Origin: Chrysomallon squamiferum
Taxonomy: Eukaryota > Mollusca > Gastropoda > Neomphalida > Peltospiridae
Direction: 5' to 3'
NCBI GenBank assembly: GCA_012295275.1
Contig: CM022666.1
Span: forward strand, 15,799,272 to 15,859,271
Length of the DNA stretch: 60,000 nucleotides
A program made the translations under genes and the position numbers. The notes under the pieces are model-generated. The model was not told the origin of the DNA. It made no database searches and saw only the letters and a program-made list of their open reading frames with translations. How positions within the stretch are numbered: position 1 is the stretch's first letter; the number at the start of each line of letters is the position of its first letter. Shown piece after piece: positions 12,301 to 24,416 of the stretch.

Positions 12301-15300
12301 TACTCACAGCCAGTGTTTCACGTAGAGGTCTGATTTCTTTCAGTACTGGGGCCAGTGTGTTTTGTATTCTATACTCACAGCCAGTGTTTCACGTAGAGGT
12401 CTGATTTCTTTCAGGACTGGGGCCAGTGTGTTTTGTATTCTATACTCACAGCCAGTGTTTTAGAGGTCTGATTTCTTTCAGTACTGGGGCCAGTGTGTTT
12501 TGTATTCTATACTCACAGCCAGTGTTTCAACGTAGAGGTCTGATTTCTTTCAGTACTGGGGCCAGTGTGTTTTGTATTCTATACTCACAGCCAGTGTTTC
12601 ACGTAGAGGTCTGATTTCTTTCAGTACTGGGGCCAGTGTGTTTTGTATTCTATACTGGGGCCAGTGTGTTTTGTATTCTATACTTACAGCCAGTGTTTCA
12701 CGTAGAGGTCTGATTTCTTTCAGTACTGGGGCCAGTGTGTTTTGTATTCTATACTTACAGCCAGTGTTTCACGTAGAGGTCTGATTTCTTTCAGTACTGG
12801 GGCCAGTGTGTTTTGTATTCTATACTTACAGCCAGTGTTTCACGTAGAGGTCTGATTTCTTTCAGTACTGGGGCCAGTGTGTTTTGTATTCTATACTTAC
12901 AGCCAGTGTGTTTTGTATTCTATACTTACAGCCAGTGTTTCACGTAGAGGTCTGATTTCTTTCAGGACTGGGGCCAGTGTGTTTTGTATTCTATACTTAC
13001 AGCCAGTGTTTCACGTAGAGGTCTGATTTCTTTCAGGACTGGGGCCAGTGTGTTTTGTATTCTATACTTACAGCCAGTGTTTCACGTAGAGGTCTGATTT
13101 CTTTCAGTACTGGGGCCAGTGTGTTTTGTATTCTATACTTACAGCCAGTGTTTCACGTAGAGGTCTGATTTCTTTCAGTACTGGGGCCAGTGTGTTTTGT
13201 ATTCTATACTTACAGCCAGTGTTTCACGTAGAGGTCTGATTTCTTTCAGGACTGGGGCCAGTGTGTTTTGTATTCTATACTTACAGCCAGTGTTTCCACG
13301 TAGAGGTCTGATTTCTTTCAGTACTGGGGCCAGTGTGTTTTGTATTCTATACTTACAGCCAGTGTTTCACGTAGAGGTCTGATTTCTTTCAGTACTGGGG
13401 CCAGTGTGTTTTGTATTCTATACTTACAGCCAGTGTTTCACGTAGAGGTCTGATTTCTTTCAGTACTGGGGCCAGTGTGTTTTGTATTCTATACTTACAG
13501 CCAGTGTTTCCACGTAGAGGTCTGATTTCTTTCAGTACTGGGGCCAGTGTGTTTTGTATTCTATACTTACAGCCAGTGTTTCACGTAGAGGTCTGATTTC
13601 TTTCAGGACTGGGGCCAGTGTGTTTTGTATTCTATACTTACAGCCAGTGTTTCACGTAGAGGTCTGATTTCTTTCAGTACTGGGGCCAGTGTGTTTTGTA
13701 TTCTATACTTACAGCCAGTGTTTCACGTAGAGGTCTGATTTCTTTCAGGACTGGGGCCAGTGTGTTTTGTATTCTATACTTACAGCCAGTGTTTTCCGTG
13801 AGAGGTCTGATTTCTTTCAGTACTGGGGCCAGTGTGTTTTGTATTCTATACTTACAGCCAGTGTTTCACGTAGAGGTCTGATTTCTTTCAGGACTGGGGC
13901 CAGTGTGTTTTGTATTCTATACTTACAGCCAGTGTTTCACGTAGAGGTCTGATTTCTTTCAGTACTGGGGCCAGTGTGTTTTGTATTCTATACTTACAGC
14001 CAGTGTTTCCGTGTAGAGGTCTGATTTCTTTCAGGACTGGGGCCAGTGTGTTTTGTATTCTGTACTTACAGCCAGTGTTTCACGTAGAGGTCTGATTTCT
14101 TTCAGTACTGGGGCCAGTGTGTTTTGTATTCTGTACTTACAGCCAGTGTTTCACGTAGAGGTCTGATTTCTTTCAGTACTGGGGCCAGTGTGTTTTGTAT
14201 TCTGTACTTACAGCCAGTGTTTCACGTAGAGGTCTGATTTCTTTCAGGACTGGGGCCAGTGTGTTTTGTATTCTATACTTACAGCCAGTGTTTCACGTAG
14301 AGGTCTGATTTCTTTCAGTACTGGGGCCAGTGTGTTTTGTATTCTGTACTTACAGCCAGTGTTTCGTAGAGGTCTGATTTCTTTCAGGACTGGGGCCAGT
14401 GTGTTTTGTATTCTATACTTACAGCCAGTGTTTCACGTAGAGGTCTGATTTCTTTCAGGACTGGGGCCAGTGTGTTTTGTATTCTATACTTACAGCCAGT
14501 GTTTCACGTAGAGGTCTGATTTCTTTCAGGACTGGGGCCAGTGTGTTTTGTATTCTATACTTACAGCCAGTGTTTCACGTAGAGGTCTGATTTCTTTCAG
14601 GACTGGGGCCAGTGTGTTTTGTATTCTATACTTACAGCCAGTGTTTCACGTAGAGGTCTGATTTCTTTCAGTACTGGGGCCAGTGTGTTTTGTATTCTAT
14701 ACTTACAGCCAGTGTTATTTGTATTTTATACTTACAGCCAGTGTTATTTGTATTCTATACTTACAGCCAGTGTTATTTGTATTCTATACTTACAGCCAGT
14801 GTTATTTGTATTCTATACTTACAGCCAGTGTTTCACGTAGAGGTCTGATTTCTTTCAGGACTGGGGCCAGTGTGTTTTGTATTCTATACTTACAGCCAGT
14901 GTTTCACGTAGAGGTCTGATTTCTTTCAGGACTGGGGCCAGTGTGTTTCGTTTTTCTCCTATTGCTGTGTGCAGGCGACGAACCATCTCAGAGATGTCTT
15001 CCAGCGTCCGTCCCTTTGTCTCATCCAGGTCTGTCTTGATTGAAGACACCTTCTCCAGTTCTTCCTGTGTCTGACGATACCCAGCCACGCCCTTCTTCCT
15101 CTCCAGGGCAGACTGAAAATCAAGAAGTATTTCACGAAATGATTAAAACATTTTTATATAATTAAACACTTATACTTAAACATTATACAGACAGTAAAAT
15201 GAAACCCACGACTGATGTGACACAGGCTGCTTGTTTACCGACTGGCATTAACAGATCTTTTATATGTATCTTCCTAGAAACAGGACAACACATACCACAG

Positions 15301-15386
15301 ATTTTCATAAATATGGCAGGGAAAATGAAACAGCACAGGTCCTTTTTGAAATATAAATTCAAGTCATCATTTTGTGTTCTTACACT

Positions 15387-15431
<45 letters not shown>

Positions 15432-18400
15432 TATATCTGAGTAATATGATGGTTTGCTGTCTGTGTATACATTAAAATAGTGAATCTCACCAGCTGAGTG
15501 TTGATGCTTTCGTCCCTTTGTCTGAGAATGTCTCCGGTCCGAGTCAGCACTCCGAGTTCAGCTTTCAGCTCAGCAAGTTCCTGTCTTCGTTTCTTGTAGA
15601 TAGTGCTCTTACTTCTCAGCTTGTTCACGTACCGCTTGAACTGAAACAGAAAGCTTTATACCATCACTAATCCAGCATTACTGGGACGTGTATGATGCCA
15701 GATTAGTGATTTTGCCTGATGACAGGATTGAATACTCTTAATTTAACTGCTCATCACCTCATCCGGTCTTTGAAATACCAGTAAACAAGTCTGTGAAGTG
15801 TTTATTTGCATGTTCTGCCTTATCTTTTTTAATGGATAATGTGTGTGCTTTACACAACTGAGAACCATCTGCTTTATTCATTGAAAGCATGGTTATGGTT
15901 TTTTTAAATCTAGTAATCTATCAGGATGTCCTCACCTCCTCCCCCTTGAGCACCTCACCCCCCTCGGCATCTTTAGCGAGCTCCCTCTTCTGTTCCACTT
16001 CCTGAATGGTTTTGTTGTACTCCTCCCTCATCAGTCGCAGGTTCTCTGCAGCCGAGTCTTTCTTGTGCGATATAATACCAGCCTGAAAATAGTGACAGTG
16101 TAACGATATAATACCAGCCTAAAAATAGTGGCAGTGTAACGATATAATACCAGACTAAAAGTAGCGACAGTGTAACGATATAATACCAGCCTGAAAATAG
16201 TGACAGTGTAACGATATAATACCAGCCTAAAAATAGTGACAGTGTAACGATATAATACCAGACTAAAAATAGTGACAGTGTAACGATATAATACCAGCCT
16301 AAAAGTAGTGACAGTGTAACGATATAATACCAGCCTGAAAATAGTGGCAGTGTAACGATATAATACCAGCCTAAAAGTAGCGACAGTGTAACGATATAAT
16401 ACCAGCCTAAAAATGGTGACAGTGTAACGATATAATACCAGCCTAAAAATAGTGACAGTGTAACAATATAATACCAGCCTAAAAATAGTGACAGTGTAAC
16501 AATATAATACCAGCCTAAAAACAGTGACAGTGTAACAATATAATACCAGCCTAAAAATAGTGACAGTGTAACGATATAATACCAGCCTGAAAACAGTGAC
16601 AGTGTCACGAACCATTAATGACCTGTTTGTAATATTAAGGGTTATTTCATAAGTCTAAATATAGAAACAGTGCAATGAATCATTAACAACAGAGTTTAGA
16701 ATTGATGAATGTATCAAACATTTTCTTGTATATTTGTAAAAAGAAAAACGAAAGCTGGAATTCTTGTTTAGCCACAAGGTTACTTTCATATGTGCCTTCC
16801 CATACCCAGGAAAAAAGATAGAGCTACATATATTTCTCACCTGTTTGCTGAACAGGGAAAGTTTGTCGTCTGACAATTCTGAAGTTGACATTTTTTTCTC
16901 ATACAGCTTGTTAACCTCAGCATTAAGTTCGGTGATCTAAAAAAAAATAATAATAATTAAAAAAATATTAATATAGAACATAAAATAGATTTTTAAATAT
17001 GTAGATTTGTTAGTAATATTAATAATAATAATCATAGTAATAAAGTTCAGTTTATTAAATGAAATTACAAAGAAAGATAAAATATATAATATTTTAAACT
17101 TAATATATGTAACTATTAAGAAAACAAACTGAAACAACAAAAAAAAATAAACAAACAAACAAATCAACAGACAAATAAATAATAATAAAATCAATATAAA
17201 AAGATACTGCAAAGATTCCTTCAAAAACAGGTTGAGAGTCTGAAATTTGAAAATATGACACATTTCCTGTCCCTATAATTTCAGATAACTGGTATATTTA
17301 AATAATAAAAGTTCAACATATTTTAACATTAATATGTGTTAAACATGCAGCATTTGTCTTAAAAACAGGTGAGAAAACTTTAATGTCACTACATCAAATA
17401 CCCTTACAAAACGTTATCATTTATAAGTACCCTCCCATACTCCGGAAAGCACGACGTTTCATGAATCAGCTAAGACACTGATTAATACAGCACCTGTTTA
17501 TTGAGGACTTCGAGGTCGGAGTGGCCCATGGCTGGTTCCTGGACGACTTTCTGCAGCGATTCCACGGTTTTCTTCTTTGCTGTGATTTCCTTCGGCAGTC
17601 GATCTTTCACGATGAACCCATTAGCTCGAGTCTCCTCTTCCAGTCTACTCAGCAGACCTGACACACGAGAAATTGTTTAAAATACAGCGTCTACGTTTTA
17701 ATACATTTGTTCTCTGTGTCTACGTTTTATTAGATTTGTTCTCTGTGTCTATATTTTATTAGATTTCTTTTTGTGTCTATTAATTAAAAAGATTTGTTAT
17801 TTACTAATATCAAGTTAACAGCTGTAGGGCCAGTCTCCAAAATTAAATGTTTTATTAGATTTGTTCTCTGTGTCTATTTTTTTTATTAGATTTGTTGTTG
17901 CATCTACATTTTATTAAATTTGTTCTCTGTGTCTACATTTTATTAGATTTGTTCTCTCTTTCTACATTTTAAAAAGATTTCTTCTTCACTATTATCAAGT
18001 TAAAAGCTGTAAGGCCTGTCTCTAAAATGACATGTTGTATCCTGCTAAACTTCGAATGGTTGAATGTTTCTATCAACAACTTAGCAATAATGATTTGAAA
18101 ATCATTGCTGTTTCCCAGCTTTTGGACAAATGTGTGCATGTTACAAAGTTTGGGAGTAAATATTTTACAGTGATTGACAATGCAAACAAGAAATAAAATG
18201 ACTAACAAAGAATCAGATGATAAAGATCATGTGAAAAACTTAAAATCTTTTTTTTTTTTTTTTTGTTAAATTTTGAATACTGAAAAATGAACATGATTGT
18301 TCTTTTCACTCTACCTTCCACATTTAGGAAAATACTTAAAATATTTAGCTTTATTGTTAAAAAGAGTAATAAAGGACACAACAGACTTTATTTCTGTTTT

Positions 18401-20566
18401 CAGAATGGATGGCAAACAAAAGAAGATGTAAAATAAGTACAAACCATCAGGAGTTGCGCCCACCGATGATTGTCTGATCTGGTCGAGTTGTGACTGCATC
18501 CGTTTTAGTCTCTGTTCAGCATGTTGAATCTGTACACAAATAAATTTAAAAATAAAAGTATACATTACACAGACACACACAAACACCCACACACATAGAC
18601 AGACAGGCACACACACATGCAGACTCACAGACACACACACACAAGCATATATTAACAAGCATTTAAAATTAAAAAAATTTAAATAAATTATTAAAATGCT
18701 AATTTCACTCATTCCTGTATTATATTATTAATTATTATTTATAAAATAATAAAAATAATACTAACAATAAAACCCTGCAATATTCGTAATTTAATATTTT
18801 ACATGAATAATGTATCTGCACACATGAACTTTTGTGAATTAAAAAAAATAACATAACTGGGACAATTTTGGTGTAACAGATAAATAAATAAATGAACAGA
18901 ACACACTTGTTGCATGCACACATACACAAAAGAAAGATAGGAAAACTGAAACAACTCACATTAAGCATCTGTTCTTGTTTCTGAGCTCCGATTTTCTTTT
19001 CTCTGTCTCGCTCAATTCTCAGGTTCTTAGCAACATTCATCATTTGAGTGGCATTTGGGTGAGACTCAACCTGTACAGATTTATCATCAACTCAATTTAT
19101 TTTTGTTTTTATTTATTAAAAGAAATTACTCTGCAGTATGTGAATGAGCACATTATTATAAACTGTAAACATAAAATATAAATAAAAAGTTCAAAATACA
19201 TGTAAATGGAAAGTTTTTTTTATCATATTTAATTAGATCTTGGATGTATGGCTTTTGTATAAAGATGATAATATAACAGAGATAATAACATATGAATGCT
19301 GCCATTTTACATGCACCATCCACTTGCAAAAAAGCCAGTGATTTATACAAAGGTCATTTTATTCAACACCCAATAACAATCCATGCCAAATACCTAACTT
19401 GTGATTCACAGATCACTGTCCAGTATTTTACATATCTACACAAACAAAAGCAAGTATTATTAATAAATACATGAGTTAAGGCCAGTACAATTAATAAATG
19501 TGTTTTACAACTCACCTTCCGCCGCAGTCTTTCAATCCTTTTAAGGAGTTGCTCCTTCTCGTCCTCCATGTTTGCGATGTCTTTGCGAATCTCGGCAGTG
19601 TTGAAACCCTGAGCTTTCAGTGTGTCCGCCTGTCTGTGTAACTCCTTGAACTGCTCCATCAGATCTTCATACTGTAGTTAAAATTAATATCCAGTAAGTG
19701 TATGTATAAAAAAAACAATGTAATTAAATAACAACAACAACAAAAAAAAAAAAAAAAATATTTAAAAATAAATAAAAATAAATAAATAACAAAACAATTA
19801 AATTTTGAATAAAGTATTTTAAATATAAATGATGTCTAGGGCTAAACATTTGAATTAGGGTTAGTTTAGCATTTCCATATGTTTAAACAAACAAACAAAC
19901 AAACAAACAAATAAATAAATAAATAAATAAACAAACAAAGTGTAACACCGATGCAGGAGTTATAACGATTAATTTTTTTATATATATAACACAATTACTT
20001 GGAAGTATGTAAAATATATTTACACTACTTGTACAGGTCAGCACCCAGGTAAAGTTTAATTACAGGTAAACATTTGTGATACCTGAGAGTAGATGCTGAT
20101 GACTTCATCGTCCTGCATGACGTCTGGCGGAACTTCTATTCTCACTAAGTACTTCGCCAGGTAAGCTCGTTTCTGCAACTCGGGAATTCGAGAGAGGAGC
20201 CATTCTAGAATGGGATAAATTACTGGTTTCTCTGCTTGAACCAGACCAGCTCGAAACTCACTCCTACAAAAACAGAATCACTTTCTCATATATTAGACGC
20301 TACTGAAGAGTTTTAAAAAAAAATGATTAATTAAAAAAAGTCAGTTTATAACACTTCTTTTAAGTAAAAAGTCAGTTAATTTAGAAAATGAGTTAAACCT
20401 TTAATGCAATATAACAAATAATGCCAGAACAATACTGATAAGAAATATCATTCAGAAAGTAAAGTAAACCCTTGAGAGAAAATATTTTATACAATCCCAT
20501 GATATCAATAACATATTAACTTGTTTCATTCGTGTCATAATAAAGGGTCTAACTTAAGTGGTTGTT

Positions 20567-20605
<39 letters not shown>

Positions 20606-21242
20606 TTTTCCCCAAGAAATATAGTTTAAGGGGAAAAAAGATTTTTTTTTTTTTTTTTAAATTATTATTATTTACTTATGCCACAGGGATGCCAGGCATC
20701 ATTTTTGTTTTTTTGTTCAAAAACAGTTCAGTAAAATTTAGGTGAGGAATAAAAAACATTTAAAGAATGAAAAAAATTATTAATATAATTATAAAGTATG
20801 ATATAAATTAATGTCTTACAAGTTTCCGACATCTGTTGGAGGTTTGTATTTGAGAATTCTCAAAGCCTGAAAAAGTCTAACTGCAGTTTGATCTGGAGTC
20901 TCCTCTCGAATGTCAAGTTTTTGCTGCAAAAAAAAAAAAAAAAAGATTAAAAATTGAAAATTAAAAACCCTTATATATAATAAATATTAAATTTGTTATT
21001 GTTAGAAAAATATTATAACATTTTATTATGAATTATAGCTCATATAAAATTTGAAAAATTAATTTACTATATTAATATTATAGATTTGTTTTCTGCTTAC
21101 AATTAAATACTAAATACATATAAATACACATAACTAATACATATACACTTTCAAGAAAATATTCATTAAGACAAATAAATACATGCTGTTATATCTATAT
21201 TTATTTATTGTTTTTTTTTAATGTAAAAAAGATTATTTAAAA

Positions 21243-21284
<42 letters not shown>

Positions 21285-21454
21285 ATATATTGATAGATAG
21301 ATAAAAATACCTTAGGGTCAATGACTGCCAGTACATCATTAAGAACCTGAAGAAGTTGTAGCGGTTCGAGCGAGTCAAATGAAATAAGATTATAGTTTCT
21401 GTTGAAAGGCTCCTTATTCAGCTCTTGGACTATGAACTTAAGCTGCTCGCTCAT
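9345..21454 (-). CDS. IFT81: Intraflagellar transport protein 81 (IFT81), 13 exons
   Basis: IFT81 is a core subunit of the IFT-B complex; with IFT74 it binds tubulin cargo and carries it into growing cilia and flagella. Coding exons in transcript order: 21454-21311, 20923-20820, 20263-20083, 19671-19516, 19070-18960, 18529-18445, 17657-17494, 16936-16841, 16082-15936, 15640-15491, 15112-14894, 10462-10218, 9600-9345. All introns are GT-AG, the phases agree, and the total is 2058 nt, giving 685 aa, close to the 676 aa of human IFT81. The N-terminus [20 protein letters not shown] and [13 protein letters not shown] match the family start. Roughly residues 1-120 form the calponin-homology-like tubulin-binding domain; the rest is mostly coiled coil, with conserved [40 protein letters not shown] and the C-terminal EEDRLIL. 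The acceptor-like TTAG just before the ATG suggests an untranslated 5' exon. Introns 8 and 11 are filled with splice-junction minisatellites. Confidence 0.97.
10891..14947 (-). repeat. Splice-donor minisatellite filling IFT81 intron 11
   Basis: A contiguous tandem array over almost the whole intron (10463-14893) and into the end of exon 11. Three zones are visible. From 10891 to about 11510 the unit is about 46 bp; from about 11510 to 11910 it is 29 bp (also at about 14700-14830); from about 11910 to 14894 it is 71 bp, around 40 copies. On the gene's sense strand every 71-bp unit carries the last ~54 coding bases of exon 11 (residues around NTLAPVLKE to RETLA), then the 5' splice site GCT/GTAAGTATAG. 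Common variants are GTACTGG versus GGACTGG and CTATACT versus CTGTACT on the plus strand. Plus-strand open frames across the array are by-products of the repeat. Confidence 0.95.
15390..15427. repeat. (CA)n microsatellite in IFT81 intron 10
   Basis: A pure CA dinucleotide run between IFT81 exons 10 and 11, followed by a CATACATATAT tail. It does not touch the splice sites. Confidence 0.95.
16068..16607 (-). repeat. Splice-acceptor minisatellite in IFT81 intron 8
   Basis: Fifteen contiguous 36-bp units starting in the first bases of exon 9 and running upstream (in sense) through most of the intron. On the sense strand each unit contains TATTTTCAG or TATTTTTAG followed by GCTGGTATTATATC, which are the acceptor and first 14 bases of exon 9. 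All copies I read keep the AG, although several positions around it vary. The unit length is a multiple of three, so long open frames with a 12-residue period cross the array; these are not expected to be proteins in themselves. Confidence 0.95.
17690..17990. repeat. 29-bp minisatellite in IFT81 intron 6
   Basis: A short array of partly decayed units of the form TGTCTACGTTTTATTAGATT plus TTGTTCTCTG, interrupted at about 17795-17845 by unrelated AT-rich DNA. It starts about 35 bp upstream (in sense) of the exon 7 acceptor but does not include the splice site itself, unlike the arrays of introns 8 and 11. Confidence 0.8.
19740..19960. repeat. A-rich and AAAC/AAAT tetranucleotide tract, IFT81 intron 3
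   Basis: Poly-A, AAAT and AAAC runs between IFT81 exons 3 and 4. No other content is seen in this intron. Confidence 0.85.
20560..20660. repeat. (TTTA)n and poly-T tract, IFT81 intron 2
   Basis: An ATTT run of about 50 bp followed by a poly-T stretch. Apart from this the intron between exons 2 and 3 is plain AT-rich sequence. Confidence 0.85.
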
Positions 21455-22395
21455 TTTCGAAACTCTAACAAAAACACAAATAATAATAATAATAAAATTA
21501 TTTTTAAAAATTAGAATGAAAGGTTATTTTACTTTTCTCAGACAAAAATTTCATTAATTTATTCCATATATGTCTGGATAAAATAGCTTGTTGAACGGTG
21601 CTGTAAACTCAAACTAATTATCGTCGACTAAAGGTTCGATACGAAATTATGTTCACAACAAATAATAAAATATGAAGATGACTTAGATGTCATATTTATA
21701 GCAACAAAACAAACATATTTTCACTGCATCTTACTTATTTCACAACAAATCCAAACTGTTCGGATATAACAGTATTTCTTTTCGATTGTCCTCCGACTGC
21801 TGAAATTATTTGTTTTTAAAATTTCATATTCGTAATAAAAATTCCAAACTGAGCAGGCGAAACTATTTCAGCTAGATTGGTTTTTGTAGTTATTGTAATT
21901 GCATGATATAAACAAATAAATTCAGCGTAGCACGCAAAAGTGTACAGGCCACATTCATATTTAACTTCCTCCAGAAAATCTCAAGTATTAATATCTTCCC
22001 TTACAGTGCAGTACATTAACAATTTAGAATTTTTTTTACTAAATGTAAATTACATTGTTATTACAGTTATTATTGTCTAATCTTGCTACTTTCATTTAGA
22101 TGCTGTTTTAATTATCAAATGCTTAAATGTTGTCGTTTCCTTCATTTTTTGATTTGGTATTGGTACAATTACAAATTGATATCGGAATATAATAATCCAT
22201 ATTTAAATATATTTTGCACAGTATAAATTGCAGCTACATATATTTCTGTGTTCGGAAATTATTAATAGTGATAATTATTTATACGATCAATGACATGTCA
22301 TTTTATTGCAGAGTCTGTTTATTATATCGGATCTCTACTATTAACCGGTACGGTAGAAAATAATAACAGAAAAAGCAACGTGTACTTCCTGTGCA
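21455..22395. promoter_or_regulatory. Divergent IFT81/SPCS2 promoter region
   Basis: The two start codons face away from each other 941 bp apart, so both promoters must lie here. An ETS-type core (ACTTCCTG) sits 10-20 bp upstream of the SPCS2 ATG at about 22385, and a second ACTTCCTCC occurs near 21965. No TATA box is placed with confidence. A pyrimidine-rich TTAG about 10 bp before the IFT81 ATG suggests a non-coding first exon of IFT81 further right, near 21780-22000. Promoter activity is inferred from gene arrangement. Confidence 0.6.
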
Positions 22396-24376
22396 ATGGG
22401 TGCTGAAAAGAGCAAAGATTCGAAATCAGGAAAGGTTTTTATCATTTGCTGATGTTTTATTTACTTTTCTTGATATATCTGTCAAATGCTTGAAAATACA
22501 TTAATGCATAGAGTGCACACACAACTGTGTGAAAATATAAAGTGCATATGAAGTTCTTAGTGAGATCCATATGGCGATCTTCCGCTCGTCTCCGAATCGC
22601 AGACTCGTACAACTATGTAGTTTCATATACGCTGTCGTCTAATAGTAGTACGGTCTAACCGTCTATGCTTCAGAAATAAGATATTAATGTGACAGTCATA
22701 ACAATATTTATCCAAAATTTATGATTTTTCAACCGCTTTAATCTTCTCCAAGCGGATGTATTTTTCACTGGAATCTTTATTCATTAAATTCAAATTGTTC
22801 TATGTATAAAAAAAATATATTATTGTTACAACATACGAAAAGCCATAAAGAACACTAATAATAATATAGTAATATCAAATTTGGTTAAGTTACATCAACT
22901 ACCAAGCCATTTATTTACAATTTTTAGTTATTATTTTATAATCATGCTGATACCCAGATACTGAGATAGTGAGATAGTGCACAAATTAGAAAACTTGTAT
23001 CATACAAATGATAGTTGATACATGTAAATTTAATGATGTATCAAAAAAAAAAAAAAAAAAAATACCAGAGATTTTGTTATTCAAGTAGATTATAGAGTTG
23101 TTAAAATTAGCAAAATATTCTGTGTGTTTAGTTTTAGAATATAATGTACAAATTAACACAGAAAAATCGCCACTTTTATCAAATATTTTGCAATTTATTT
23201 AAATTTTTAACAGGGTAGATATGTAATAATTAATATTAATTATAATAATATAAAAATATAACATTGATGAAATGTAATATTGTATTTTTGTCTTAAACAT
23301 ATTAGATCAGTCATGTTATGCAAAAATATTTTGATTCATTTACTATTTTTTATTTATTTTTATTTTATTTTATTTTTATGAAGGGGGATGACCAAGTTAA
23401 AATAGATAAATGGGATTCCTCTGCCCTTAAAAATAGTTTGGATGATGCTGCCAAAAAGGTAAAATTCCTTACAACTAAATGTTTTTTATTTAGATGCTCA
23501 TAGACTAGAGATTTTTGGAGTATTTTTGAAATTGTAATTGAAATGTTTTAATGATAAAACATGGGCTACAGTTAAACTGTGTGTTTATATGTTTTCTACA
23601 GAAAATTAAACTTTGTAATATTATTTGAAAACTTTTATTTTATTTAACAACTACCAACATTTAATTCATATTCATGACTGTAAAACATTCTTTCTTTAAG
23701 TTTAATTGAATTTAAAGCTGTTGATTAGTGGTTAAAAGATCAAAACTTATTTCCATTTTTTTTCTATTTCGTAATTAATAAATTAACTTTGACTCTGTTT
23801 ACATACAAGCCTACATTCTCTTTTCAACAAAAATCTTTACCTCCACCCTTTTAATACAACATAAACTGTAAGTCGATACATAAGCTATGAATATTTATAT
23901 ACCTTTAAAACTAACCTAGGTTCTGCTTGACACATATGGCTACAAGGAATCTCACAGGCTGATAGATTGTCGTCTGGGAATTTGCACTGTGGCTGTAGCT
24001 TTTGCTGCATTTGCTCTCGTCTGGGACTACCTGAGACCGTTTCCAGAGTCTCGGCCAGTTCTTGTTGCCTGCGTCTTGTCGTATCCTTTTATGTGACAAA
24101 TTTCAGTGATAGAAATACATCTTAGGGTCTGGGGATACACGAAAATCTGTGAGGGTGAGGCTTAGAAGAAGGGGGGAGAGATGTAGGTGGTGCTACTCCC
24201 TCCATGTGAAATTTTTGGAGTCTGTAAATACAGTTTGTTGTTTGGCAGATAATCGAAAATGTATTATCTACACTGATTTGGTCTACAGTTGCAGTTAATG
24301 TACGTTCTCAATACTCTGTGGGAAAGTCAGTACAAGACAGTACATGCAGCTGACTTACAAGAGTAACCCAGGCTGT

Positions 24377-24416
<40 letters not shown>

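Noticed and set aside
11470-14919. Plus-strand open frames of 60-89 codons with a repeating FCILYLQPV-type pattern
   Set aside because: They are shadows of the 71/29-bp array antisense to IFT81; the unit is not a multiple of three and the frames stop repeatedly.
16068-16607. 36-bp repeats as a CRISPR array
   Set aside because: Units are contiguous without unique spacers, the genome is eukaryotic, and the unit matches an exon boundary.
15973-16615. Minus-strand open frames of ~200 codons with a 12-residue period
   Set aside because: They arise because the 36-bp unit is a multiple of three; they enter exon 9 in the wrong frame for IFT81.
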